Shown: in pieces, positions 1-7,524 of the stretch
How the letters are laid out: every line of letters begins with the position of its first letter
Numbering within the stretch: position 1 is the stretch's first letter
Origin: a virus
DNA: 43,169 nt
Virus record (IMG/VR): IMGVR_UViG_3300050821_023943
Span: 1 to 43,169 of that record
Reading direction: 5' to 3' (one strand)
Notes under the pieces: model-generated
Told to the model about the DNA's origin: nothing
The model's database searches: none
Seen by the model: only the letters and a program-made list of their open reading frames with translations
Made by a program: the position numbers and the translations under genes

Positions 1-138
1 TCACCTGACCTTTCCGGCCTTGATGGCCTCCATCCCGCAGTTGGGGTGGTACACCTTTTGGCTGATGATGACGTGCGGGTCCACCTGAACATCGATCATC
101 TTGCTGCTGTCTTTGCACTGGGGACAAAGCAGTTTCAT
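1..138 (-). CDS. Small CxxC zinc-binding protein
   Basis: This 45-residue protein has a CPQC pair near its N-terminus and a later HPNC, giving a Cys-x2-Cys plus His/Cys arrangement that could bind one zinc ion. The ATG at 138 overlaps the stop of the gene before it as ATGA, so the two are translationally coupled. The stop codon is the first three bases of the window. If the molecule is circular, the next gene (start 43169) follows directly as TGA-ATG. Longer in-frame starts exist, but the ATGA overlap favours this one. No function is recognised. Confidence 0.6.
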   Translation of the reverse strand: MKLLCPQCKDSSKMIDVQVDPHVIISQKVYHPNCGMEAIKAGKVR

Positions 139-344
139 CAGGTCACCGCCTTGGATATGGCTTTCTGCACATCCTTCGCCTTCGCCAGGACTCTTGCCCA
201 GCAATCGCCGTCATCGCGGGCGTGATAGTTCCGCACTCCGGCAGGACTGCCAGCACTCGCTTCCCGAGGGACACTACGAGATCGCTGAGCTGGGTAGATG
301 AGGAGGTGGTACTCGTCACAGTAAATCGTTCGAGTTTGTTGCAT
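138..344 (-). CDS. Hypothetical basic small protein
   Basis: A 68-residue basic protein with no recognised family. A GAGGAA Shine-Dalgarno sequence sits a few bases upstream of the ATG, and the stop overlaps the next start as ATGA. A much longer reading in the same frame (to 740) is antisense-like Ser/Arg-rich translation over the DUF932 gene and was not used. Its neighbours suggest a minor accessory gene at the end of the late transcript. Confidence 0.5.
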   Translation of the reverse strand: MQQTRTIYCDEYHLLIYPAQRSRSVPREASAGSPAGVRNYHARDDGDCWARVLAKAKDVQKAISKAVT

Positions 345-354
345 GGTCGGTTCC

Positions 355-1065
355 TCATAGGCCTCCGAGGAATGCACCGAGTTTGGCGGTGGCTTTGAAT
401 TGTGGGATGGGGTCGAGCGTTTTGAAGGCGCTCGTAAAGCTGTTTGAAAGTGACCACATGGTGCGCGGGGTAAAGTCTTCCAGTTGTGGAGAGAAATAAG
501 CGGCGTGGACATCACGCGCCAGGTGGCGCGGGACATCCAAATCGGCTTCGATGAACGCGCGGTAAATGATGAGCTTGGCCGATACGTCGGTGAGCTGTGA
601 TTGTCTCCAGCGGTCAACGCCTTCGACCATCGGCTTAAAGTTGCGCTGCATCTGGTCCACTCCGACGGAGATGGCCTCGATGAGCTTGAAGTTCTTGGAA
701 TGCTTCGCCAAGACGGGTTCGAAGTCGCCCTGGAAGGCAAGGTTTTGGCACACGAAGACCCGATATCCTACGGTGATTGAAAAGCGGAATCGTTTGGCAT
801 TCGAGTTTCTGATGCCGAGGGCGAATCTCGCGCCGTCCAATCCCTGATCGAGTTCCATGACACCGAACATGTCGTTGCCGTCTTTCGAAACAGCGTATTC
901 GTCGTTCATGACGGCGATGTGGCGGAATCCCAGCGTCTCGATCAAAGCATTTGCTATGTCGTGATGCGGGATGGGTTTGTGGGTTGCGGTTCCCGGCGGC
1001 GTTGGCACTAAAGCCAATTCCGGTCGGCTCAATTTGCGGTCGTAAGCAACGAGCGTTGAATCCAT
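355..1065 (-). CDS. DUF932-family protein
   Basis: The 236-residue product has the pattern of the DUF932 / phage-plasmid-like protein family: a central stretch reading GIRNSNAKRF and then VGYRVFVCQNLAF, followed by a helical C-terminal half. The molecular role of this family is unknown; members are common on phages, plasmids and islands. The start at 1065 has a near-perfect AAGGAG Shine-Dalgarno about 5 bases upstream, in contrast to the structural genes, which mostly lack one. From memory, very similar proteins occur in Acidobacteriota mobile elements (recollection, not a search). It lies downstream of the putative lysis genes. Confidence 0.8.
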   Translation of the reverse strand: MDSTLVAYDRKLSRPELALVPTPPGTATHKPIPHHDIANALIETLGFRHIAVMNDEYAVSKDGNDMFGVMELDQGLDGARFALGIRNSNAKRFRFSITVGYRVFVCQNLAFQGDFEPVLAKHSKNFKLIEAISVGVDQMQRNFKPMVEGVDRWRQSQLTDVSAKLIIYRAFIEADLDVPRHLARDVHAAYFSPQLEDFTPRTMWSLSNSFTSAFKTLDPIPQFKATAKLGAFLGGL

Positions 1066-1156
1066 AAATCTCCTTTGAAGTTGGGAAAGGGCAAATCGAG
1101 CAAGTATGCTCGCAACCGCCCAGCGGGTCGAAAGCGCCGGACGGGTGCGAATATGC

Positions 1157-1366
1157 TTAGGACTGAGGGATGCAGTTCGTGACGACGCCTGACTTAGTCG
1201 TGACGACGACCGTTGCGATCGGATCGGCAGTTGGTGCCGAAGCTGTCGGTAACGCTGCAACGAACGCATCGAAGTCAGCCAAGACCTGTGTGAGGGCTGC
1301 TTCGTACTGATCTTCCGGAACTGACGCTAACGCCGCGAGTGCTTCGCGGAGAGTTGTTGAATCCAT
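1157..1366 (-). CDS. Small Ala-rich hypothetical protein
   Basis: A 69-residue protein: a helical N-terminal half of the form LREALAALASVPEDQ, then an Ala/Thr/Val-rich tail. An in-frame ATG at 1417 would add a His/Lys-rich leader. The start at 1366 is preferred because the AAAGGTCG element found before several other starts lies at 1389-1396, 22 bases upstream. There is no Shine-Dalgarno sequence. It follows the holin-like gene, so a lysis or tail accessory role is possible but unproven. Confidence 0.5.
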   Translation of the reverse strand: MDSTTLREALAALASVPEDQYEAALTQVLADFDAFVAALPTASAPTADPIATVVVTTKSGVVTNCIPQS

Positions 1367-1388
1367 GCGATGGTGATGATTATGTTTT

Positions 1389-1396
1389 CGACCTTT
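1389..1396 (-). promoter_or_regulatory. AAAGGTCG element, copy 1
   Basis: 22 bases before the start codon at 1366. Confidence 0.6.
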
Positions 1397-1454
1397 GCGA
1401 TGGGTATGAGGTGTCATGCGGTTGCTGATTTGAAAATAAGAGAAATGGAAAACG

Positions 1455-1676
1455 CTACTGGCCCGAAACTGGCTGGCCTGCGGATGCCGAGGCAAGAGCG
1501 GCGGTTTGAACCCCTGAAACGTGGAAGTACGTTGTAAGGATGAAACCGAGGACATTCACCGTCACGGTCAACCAAACGACGTTCGGGAAAACACCAAGCA
1601 ACGGAAAGAGCAAATTGTACGCTTGCTGAACGACCTGGGTCCAGAAGGTACGGCTCTCAAGAAGGCTATAGTTCAT
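1455..1676 (-). CDS. Small membrane protein, holin-like
   Basis: A 73-residue protein with a long hydrophobic segment at about residues 17-52 that could form one long or two short membrane helices, followed by a short Ala/Ser-rich tail. Size, topology and position directly after a peptidase gene fit a holin, which would set lysis timing by opening the inner membrane. No holin family signature is recognised. The start codon at 1676 lies 21 bases downstream of an AAAGGTCG element that abuts the stop codon of the peptidase gene. Confidence 0.5.
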   Translation of the reverse strand: MNYSLLESRTFWTQVVQQAYNLLFPLLGVFPNVVWLTVTVNVLGFILTTYFHVSGVQTAALASASAGQPVSGQ

Positions 1677-1697
1677 TTTGCGATGTAGATGTGGTTT

Positions 1698-1705
1698 CGA
1701 CCTTT
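1698..1705 (-). promoter_or_regulatory. AAAGGTCG element, copy 2
   Basis: 21 bases before the start codon at 1676; abuts the stop codon of the peptidase gene. Confidence 0.6.
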
Positions 1706-2574
1706 TAGATAATCGTCTCGATAACTTCCTCAATCTCTTCAAGGATGGTTTCCTTCTCAGCGGCGGGGGTTTGGGTATCCTGCGCCACGTCCTGAACCAC
1801 CGCGGCTGAATCCGTCACGATGGCGCTCTTGATCGCATTCGCAGTCGCCGGGTCGATTGCCGTGCCAGATTCAATGACGAAGCGCGGGGTCACGTATTCT
1901 TTGTTGATCATCTTGACGGCGAACGCATTGTCCGGGTCAGCGCTATCTATGACGCGGATGTTGTTTTCGTCATAGCCATCGGCAACGACGAAATGGGTGT
2001 AGGGAGTGGTGGTGAATGTGGGCGTGGAAGTTCCCCAAAACCCGTTGTCGCATCGGATAAGGAGAAGAACCGCTTTGAACCGGTAGATGAGCTGCTGGAG
2101 CGAGGCGAAGTCGAGCGCATCGAAAGCATACGAGGAGATCTTCTTCGGCGCCGCGTTGGTATCCATATACGGCGTAATCGCGGAGAGTTCAGAATATTCT
2201 GCAATCGGGAACGTGACGGGGTTTTCCAGCGGCTCATAATCGTCCGCGCCCCACTGCTGGAGGATTTTAAAAAGGGAGCGCATGTCCGTGCCGGCTTCGA
2301 GCGGCTGGCCGTCGATTTGCTTCACCCTAATCCAAAGGTAGCGGGGCGTGTAGTGGGGAGCGGAAAGAGGATTTTCATTGCGCTCAAGGATTGCTTTCAG
2401 GTGAGAAAGCGCGTGCGGTCCACAGTACGGCGTCTGGCCCTGATAGTTCCTCTGAAGCCAGGTGTTGCCCGGCAAGAAGGTGGCCGGGATTTCTATAGGC
2501 GCTGCAACCGAACCGAGCAGGAGATCGCGGTCATCGACTGGACGAGGTAATGCTCCGAGGTTCGTGTAGTCCAT
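1705..2574 (-). CDS. Papain-like (C1-type) cysteine peptidase
   Basis: This 289-residue protein has the layout of a papain-like cysteine peptidase. A Gln-rich stretch precedes Cys51 in the motif QTPYCGPHA, His194 lies in YTHFVVADGYD, and Asp210 follows in VIDSAD as a possible third catalytic residue. The N-terminus (PRPVDDRDLL) resembles the start of C1 peptidase domains in other phages and bacteria. The C-terminal 60 residues are acidic and probably separate. With a holin-like gene next to it, the best guess is a lysis enzyme or a virion-associated wall or protein hydrolase. There is no signal peptide, so a holin would be needed for export. A weak AAGG sits before the ATG. Confidence 0.65.
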   Translation of the reverse strand: MDYTNLGALPRPVDDRDLLLGSVAAPIEIPATFLPGNTWLQRNYQGQTPYCGPHALSHLKAILERNENPLSAPHYTPRYLWIRVKQIDGQPLEAGTDMRSLFKILQQWGADDYEPLENPVTFPIAEYSELSAITPYMDTNAAPKKISSYAFDALDFASLQQLIYRFKAVLLLIRCDNGFWGTSTPTFTTTPYTHFVVADGYDENNIRVIDSADPDNAFAVKMINKEYVTPRFVIESGTAIDPATANAIKSAIVTDSAAVVQDVAQDTQTPAAEKETILEEIEEVIETII

Positions 2575-2627
2575 TTGCCTTAATCATGGGCGTTCTACGG
2601 GATTTGTCCAGTGTGGATAGCGCCGAT

Positions 2628-3299
2628 TTAAGCTGGGTTACGAGAAATGAAGTCCCGAACGGACTGCAACATGAGAGTTGCTTGCTCTTTGGTGTAGTTA
2701 CCGTAATGGCCGTGAGCTGCGGAGTTACGAAGATCAAGCCATCCAGTGATGCTCTTTAAATCAAGTTTAGAGTAGGCGTTTGCTGTACCGAGTTCGCCAT
2801 TGAGTGTATCGGCCTTCTTCGGTGAGCCATCTGGCCTCGTTGTGGTGATTGAGTTCTTAACGCACAATTTGCGCAAGTGCTCCTCAAGTACCGAGCCGCA
2901 GATCACTGCCGCAGCGTCCTTATAACCTTCATTAAGAAGGTGCTCGGCCATCTCAAGAAAATCAGAAAATACGTCTGCGTGGATCAGTTCTCTAACGTTC
3001 TGTAGGTAGCCCTGAGCATATGCATCACGGAGGGACTGTACAATGCCTTTCACTGGCTTTATTGATGTATACGCTCCAGCGATAACGGAGTCGTGGCGGG
3101 CATGCGCCAGAGTCTGGTAGGCACTTCCAGGAGGAGCAAGAGCCTCTATAGTTGAAAGCAAGGATGCTAAAACCTCAAAGGTGCGTTCATCTCTTCGAAG
3201 ATCCGATAAGTCCTCGTATTTGCTACTTGAGATAAGAGCTTGGGCTTTGTTAATCTCACTATCGATTCTCGCAAGAATCGATGCAGTATCGAATACCAT
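2628..3299 (-). CDS. HEPN-like domain protein (possible RNase, defence)
   Basis: The 223-residue product ends in a four-helix domain (about residues 100-220) with a run like DAAAVICGSVLEEHLRKLC followed by LDLRNSAAHGHYG. Residues Arg191-Asn-x3-His196 match the RX4-6H motif of HEPN nucleases; related DUF4145-like proteins share this layout. HEPN proteins often cleave RNA in toxin-antitoxin or abortive infection systems, so a role in excluding other phages is plausible but inferred. The N-terminal 100 residues are helical and of unknown role. It has a strong AAGGAG Shine-Dalgarno, unlike the tail genes around it, and 180 bases of non-coding DNA upstream, so it is probably a moron with its own promoter. 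No antitoxin gene is recognised beside it. Confidence 0.6.
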   Translation of the reverse strand: MVFDTASILARIDSEINKAQALISSSKYEDLSDLRRDERTFEVLASLLSTIEALAPPGSAYQTLAHARHDSVIAGAYTSIKPVKGIVQSLRDAYAQGYLQNVRELIHADVFSDFLEMAEHLLNEGYKDAAAVICGSVLEEHLRKLCVKNSITTTRPDGSPKKADTLNGELGTANAYSKLDLKSITGWLDLRNSAAHGHYGNYTKEQATLMLQSVRDFISRNPA

Positions 3300-3482
3300 T
3301 AATGCTCCTTGCAGATTGTCAGAGTCGGTTCTTATGATGCCATAAGGGACACTCCCCTGCCGAGGATGTCTCTCTTTCGGCTTTCACAATCGAAAACGAG
3401 ACGCCTGACCGGGAGCGGGGGAGTGCGAGAGGCCACATAAATATTCGCTTTTTGAAAGATTGCGCAAAACCGCACTGAGAGT

Positions 3483-3944
3483 CTACTTTGCGAGCGCTGT
3501 TTTGTTCAGTTCGAAAATCTTATCCATGCTCGTGAGCATCCCTTCCGTCCGGCGGCTATTCTCAATAACGTACGCCTTGAAGAAGTCCACGGCGGTGGAC
3601 ATGTTTTTCATGAACTCTTTGAGCTCCGGGTCGCGGTCCTGGAGTATCTCGACATATTGCTTATTCAGTCCGTCCAGGTGCTTCACCCGCTCCTCAAGCC
3701 GGATGATCTGGTTGTTCTGCTCCTGCTGGATTTTCTTGTTATCCTCATCCTGCTGCTTCAGTTTCAATTCCAAAGCGTCGGCGCGTTCCTTGATGAGCTT
3801 GATCGTCCGCTCGGCATCGAGCATGTCCGCAGATTTCGCATTACTCCTGCCGGACAGCCATTGCGAAATGCCATAAATGATGATGGCGACCAACGTTCCC
3901 CATTGGGCTATATTGCCGAGATTGTTTATGAGCGTGCTGGACAT
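3483..3944 (-). CDS. Membrane-anchored coiled-coil protein (spanin or holin candidate)
   Basis: A 153-residue protein with one membrane helix at about residues 10-30 (WGTLVAIIIYGI) followed by a long charged coiled coil at about 45-110 and a helical tail. The ATG overlaps the stop of the tail-fibre gene as TAATG. A membrane anchor plus coiled coil just after the tail genes fits an inner-membrane spanin or an unusual holin; neither family is recognised by sequence. A structural tail role is less likely because of the anchor. Confidence 0.5.
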   Translation of the reverse strand: MSSTLINNLGNIAQWGTLVAIIIYGISQWLSGRSNAKSADMLDAERTIKLIKERADALELKLKQQDEDNKKIQQEQNNQIIRLEERVKHLDGLNKQYVEILQDRDPELKEFMKNMSTAVDFFKAYVIENSRRTEGMLTSMDKIFELNKTALAK

Positions 3945-5395
3945 TAGTTCAAGACATAGAGCTGGAGTTGGTTTAACGTCCATGTCGGCGTGCCGGTGAA
4001 GCCAGACGTTTTCTTAACCTGCGTGAGGAGCGTAAACGCCGATGACAGATTGGCCGCAGTGGCACTTCCACCGATAAAACCAGCGGTTCCAGCCGTGATA
4101 TTAAACCAGGTTCCTGTGATGTACCCCGCGCTTGACGCGGTCGGGCACATGATCATAACGTCGAAGTAGAGTTGGCTGAGTTGACCAATGCTCGCGACCG
4201 CAAAGTTGAACATGGCGGTACCATTCATGCTGACTTGAAATGTACCCGTACTCGAACCGGTTGGGAGTGACAAGGTTGCCATACCGCGTATCCATATGGT
4301 CTGTCCGTTCACGATAGCGGGCACGGAATTATAACTGGTCAGCGTTTCGAACGATCCAGTCGTAGTGCTGCTTTGGGTCGGCTGGCTTTGGTCCTGAACC
4401 ACATGGCCCATGGAGGACAATGCCCATGAGGGGTTAGCAGAAGGGCCACCAGTGGCAAGGTTGTACCCGGCCGTTCCAGGTGCGAGCAGCACCCAGTTCG
4501 CGCCGTTGTAGTAGAGAATGTTGCCCTGCACTTCGCTGCCGGGATCGAAAATGACAAGCCCGTTCGCAATTTGGGTCTTGCTTGAAACATAGGTGCCTCC
4601 GAGGGTGGGGCGAATATCGTTGTAGATATATCCTTGCCCAGATTGCTGATTTTCGATGTCATAGAGCGCCGTCTCCCCGACGACGTTATAGAGTTCGCAA
4701 ATCACGATGACACCGGTTGGGTAGGTGGGTGCGACCGGGGTTACATTTTCGGTACCGGTCGTCCACGAAAGCGTCCCAGAGCTGTTGATGGAAAGAACGT
4801 CAATCCGGGGATGCGATACAGGAGCAGTGACGGTCGGGGTTGATCCGCCCGTAAAGAGGACACGCGTTGTCCCAACGTAATACGTCCCATCTTCGATATA
4901 AAGCTGCATCGTCTGCGCTGTCCACGTTCCTGCCGTGACAGTGATTCCCGTGATGTTGAAGCTGGTAAGGACATCGGAGTTGCCGTTGACGTTCTTGTTG
5001 AGCGAGAACGGCACAATATTCGTTGAGGCGCCCGGCCATGCCCAGCCGACATATTGCAGGAGTGTTTGATTGGCGGATGAGGCGGCAACTTGGGTCGAAG
5101 TCGTGAGATCAGGTCGGCGAAGGAAATTTACTAAGTTGGTTACGAAGGCGAGCGCAGAGCCGCCGATGAGAACATTGTTCGCAGTCGAACCAATGGACGT
5201 AACGGCGGTAACCGTGATGGTCGTGCCATTGATGACGATGGGGACAACCTGGCCGTTCGTGGGCACGGTTCCCAAAGCGAGCGCCCCGAGCTGCTGGTGC
5301 GCCATGAGGAATGATCCGCCCCGCGCATCATCGCGCCGGTCGTTGTTCTGGGATGCGAGAATATTCTGGCCAGGCGAATCAGGTCTTGACTTCAT
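3944..5395 (-). CDS. Tail fibre / receptor-binding-like protein
   Basis: This 483-residue Gly/Thr/Ser/Asn-rich protein is of predicted beta structure throughout. The middle carries a domain reading YIEDGTYYVGTTRV and later GYIYNDIRPTLGG, and the C-terminal 150 residues form a likely sandwich or knob. Composition and position after the tail hub are typical of tail fibre or baseplate accessory proteins that contact the host. The ATG at 5395 overlaps the previous stop as ATGA, and its own stop overlaps the following gene. No enzymatic motif is visible. A start at the internal Met near residue 31 is possible. Confidence 0.6.
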   Translation of the reverse strand: MKSRPDSPGQNILASQNNDRRDDARGGSFLMAHQQLGALALGTVPTNGQVVPIVINGTTITVTAVTSIGSTANNVLIGGSALAFVTNLVNFLRRPDLTTSTQVAASSANQTLLQYVGWAWPGASTNIVPFSLNKNVNGNSDVLTSFNITGITVTAGTWTAQTMQLYIEDGTYYVGTTRVLFTGGSTPTVTAPVSHPRIDVLSINSSGTLSWTTGTENVTPVAPTYPTGVIVICELYNVVGETALYDIENQQSGQGYIYNDIRPTLGGTYVSSKTQIANGLVIFDPGSEVQGNILYYNGANWVLLAPGTAGYNLATGGPSANPSWALSSMGHVVQDQSQPTQSSTTTGSFETLTSYNSVPAIVNGQTIWIRGMATLSLPTGSSTGTFQVSMNGTAMFNFAVASIGQLSQLYFDVMIMCPTASSAGYITGTWFNITAGTAGFIGGSATAANLSSAFTLLTQVKKTSGFTGTPTWTLNQLQLYVLN

Positions 5396-5979
5396 GCGTT
5401 TGATAGGGCGAAGTCGATTTCAATTGTTGAATCGACGCCCGCAGTTTTGGTGTACGGGCTCGCAAATAGCGCGTGGTTGAACATATTGCCGGAACCGATG
5501 CTTGAGCTACCACCAAAGAAAGTTCCCACCTCGTAATACGTTTCATTCGCAAGAACTGCATCCGGGAAGAAGAACTGGACAGCAGCAGTGTTGAATCCTT
5601 CGTCGAAGGCATAGCTCACGGACGCGCGGTTCGTTGGAGTCGTGAGAGCAGTATCCGTGTTCGCCGGTGCCGTGTTGCCGGTCCCGATTTCGCCCCATGC
5701 GATGCCTAACGGGAAATTGAGTGAACCAATATAGCCGCTGATGAGGTACTGCACCAAAAGGTCGATGCCATAGTTTGAAGAATCTACGATCAGGTTTTTC
5801 TGCTCGACTTCGATTCTGCCGCGCCGGAGCATGGCATTTGCATCTTCATGGCGCCCAAGATCGTGGAGGGTCTTGATTTGCTCGATAGTCCCTGCGAGAT
5901 GCGAACGCAGTACCACCTTGCCGGTGATGCGGAGAAAATCCTTTTCGATTGGCTTCCCGCAAGCGCACATTGCTTTCAT
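5392..5979 (-). CDS. Tail/baseplate protein with N-terminal zinc motif
   Basis: The 195-residue protein starts with CACGKP, a possible zinc knuckle, followed by a helical segment. The C-terminal 120 residues read like a known class of short phage tail proteins, with GTGNTAPANTDTAL, FFFPDAVLANETYYE and GSGNMFNHALF. Such proteins usually sit between the hub and the fibre. The leader upstream of the ATG is A/C-rich with no Shine-Dalgarno. The overlap with the fibre gene (ATGA) suggests that both products are made in a fixed ratio. The exact function is not known. Confidence 0.6.
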   Translation of the reverse strand: MKAMCACGKPIEKDFLRITGKVVLRSHLAGTIEQIKTLHDLGRHEDANAMLRRGRIEVEQKNLIVDSSNYGIDLLVQYLISGYIGSLNFPLGIAWGEIGTGNTAPANTDTALTTPTNRASVSYAFDEGFNTAAVQFFFPDAVLANETYYEVGTFFGGSSSIGSGNMFNHALFASPYTKTAGVDSTIEIDFALSNA

Positions 5980-6012
5980 GAAATGTTTTGGTAGGGGTTT
6001 GATTAACTATAA

Positions 6013-7524
6013 CTACGAATATGAAGCGAAGCCATAGCGCGGCTGTGGAGAAGTAACACCGTACTTGTAGGGCTTTGAGCCCGTGGTCACCGTGATCGTC
6101 TCGGCAATCTCCAATGCCTCATCAGCGACTTCAAGGTTTTCGGTCACGGTAGAGTCATCAACTGCCGTCTGGGACGCCTCCTGCTGCAGGATGCTCTGCA
6201 TGAGGTCCGTGAAGGTGACTACATCCGAGCCGATTGCCTCGATCTGGTATTCAAGCATCCCGTTGGCTCCAGGGGCATATCCAACCGCCGTAATGTCCTT
6301 GATGATAAGCGTATCGACAAGGCCAAAGGCAGGAAGGTCGAAGGTGATCGCCTGGCCGATCTTGCATCCGGGGACGAGAGTGTTGAATTTCACGTCCCAG
6401 ACCGGATGGCCAAACTGGAGGATCTGCGCGGTGGCGCGCGCTTGGGCTTCAGGGACGCTCAAAATCTTCGTATCCGTGATGACGCCCTGATATTCCCCGT
6501 AGGTCGCGATGCTCGACGCGTCAGAAGCATGGGCAACAATCGGAACTTTTGCGCTGCCGAACACTTTTACCGTCTGCCCGGTCGTAGGGGCTCCAGCAGT
6601 GAATTGAATCCACCGCTGCGCGTCGTTGTACATCACTTGAAAATCGGAAGGGTCATCTTGGTTGGCGATGCCGATGGTCTGGGGTACCCCGTTCAACGTG
6701 ACGGTCATCGGTGTCGTATCAAAAGCACTGGAATTCGCCTCGTAGGCATAGGACACGCTGAAGAACTGGGTAACGCCGTCCGTCATAAAAGTATCGATCG
6801 TGGTCAATGCAGTGAAGGTCTTGGTGTACGTTCCACCGATGACGTATACCGAGTTCTGCATGTTCGTCAGGTTCTGGTCCACGTCGAGCGAATTCCATTC
6901 GATGTCGGAGCCGGTATTTCCTCCGGTCGTATTCACGACGATCGGAGCAACACCTCCTTCGCCGACGCCGTCATCAACATCGCCCAAAAAGAAATGGATA
7001 TCCTTGTTCGCATCGATGTACCAATCCCAGCCGATGAGCGTCGCAAGGGATTGGAGCGCCTTTGATGGCTGCTGGTAATTGAACTTGATCGAAGGGATGA
7101 GGAAATTCGCGAACTGAACGTGGTTCGTCGTGAAACCCTTTGCGCCGAGGGGATCGGCCAATGCGACAATGGCCAGCACGATGTCGTGCGGGTCCATGTT
7201 GGCATAGTTCTGGCGGATGAGATTACCGTTGAAGAGATATCCCCAGTCGGTGCCCGTGATTTGCCAAGTGAGCATCAGGCCTTCGATCGTCGCTTCGGTT
7301 TCTGTCACGGTGCCAGCCCAGATGAGGCCGGTCGAATCGTAGAGATTGATCGTTTGACCGACCGTGGGAACAGTGACACCAGAAAGATTCGCGGCGTTCT
7401 GGCTGACCGTAAAGGTGCACGTTCCCACGTCCTTAGTGAGCTGTGACAGAGCAGAAATGCTTTTCCAGTTAACAGAGGAGCTGATGTCAGTGCCGTTGCA
7501 CTTTATAACGATTGGGTTCGGCAT
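6013..7524 (-). CDS. Tail hub / tail-associated (gp27-like) protein
   Basis: A 503-residue protein located immediately after the tape measure gene, where siphoviruses encode the distal tail or hub proteins. The N-terminus reads like a beta-barrel hub domain (VKCNGTDISSSVNW is similar to GTDVT-type hub starts; WAGTVTETE; GTDWGYLFN), and a phage-tail-like domain follows around residues 100-400. It probably forms the ring that closes the tail tube and bears the fibre. Its ATG overlaps the tape measure stop as TGATG. An upstream TTG would add one residue and is not preferred. No hydrolase motif is seen. Confidence 0.7.
   Translation of the reverse strand: MPNPIVIKCNGTDISSSVNWKSISALSQLTKDVGTCTFTVSQNAANLSGVTVPTVGQTINLYDSTGLIWAGTVTETEATIEGLMLTWQITGTDWGYLFNGNLIRQNYANMDPHDIVLAIVALADPLGAKGFTTNHVQFANFLIPSIKFNYQQPSKALQSLATLIGWDWYIDANKDIHFFLGDVDDGVGEGGVAPIVVNTTGGNTGSDIEWNSLDVDQNLTNMQNSVYVIGGTYTKTFTALTTIDTFMTDGVTQFFSVSYAYEANSSAFDTTPMTVTLNGVPQTIGIANQDDPSDFQVMYNDAQRWIQFTAGAPTTGQTVKVFGSAKVPIVAHASDASSIATYGEYQGVITDTKILSVPEAQARATAQILQFGHPVWDVKFNTLVPGCKIGQAITFDLPAFGLVDTLIIKDITAVGYAPGANGMLEYQIEAIGSDVVTFTDLMQSILQQEASQTAVDDSTVTENLEVADEALEIAETITVTTGSKPYKYGVTSPQPRYGFASYS

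Noticed and set aside
345-740. Upstream continuation of the 138-344 frame to 740
   Set aside because: The added residues are Ser/Arg-rich antisense-type translation across the DUF932 gene and lack a ribosome-binding site; the short form has GAGGAA.
1993-2550. Plus-strand 185-codon open frame over the peptidase gene
   Set aside because: It is an Arg/Gly-rich shadow of a gene with clear catalytic motifs on the other strand.
6406-7065. Plus-strand 219-codon open frame over the tail hub gene
   Set aside because: Composition is typical of a reverse-strand shadow; no ribosome site; the minus gene has family features and coupled overlaps.
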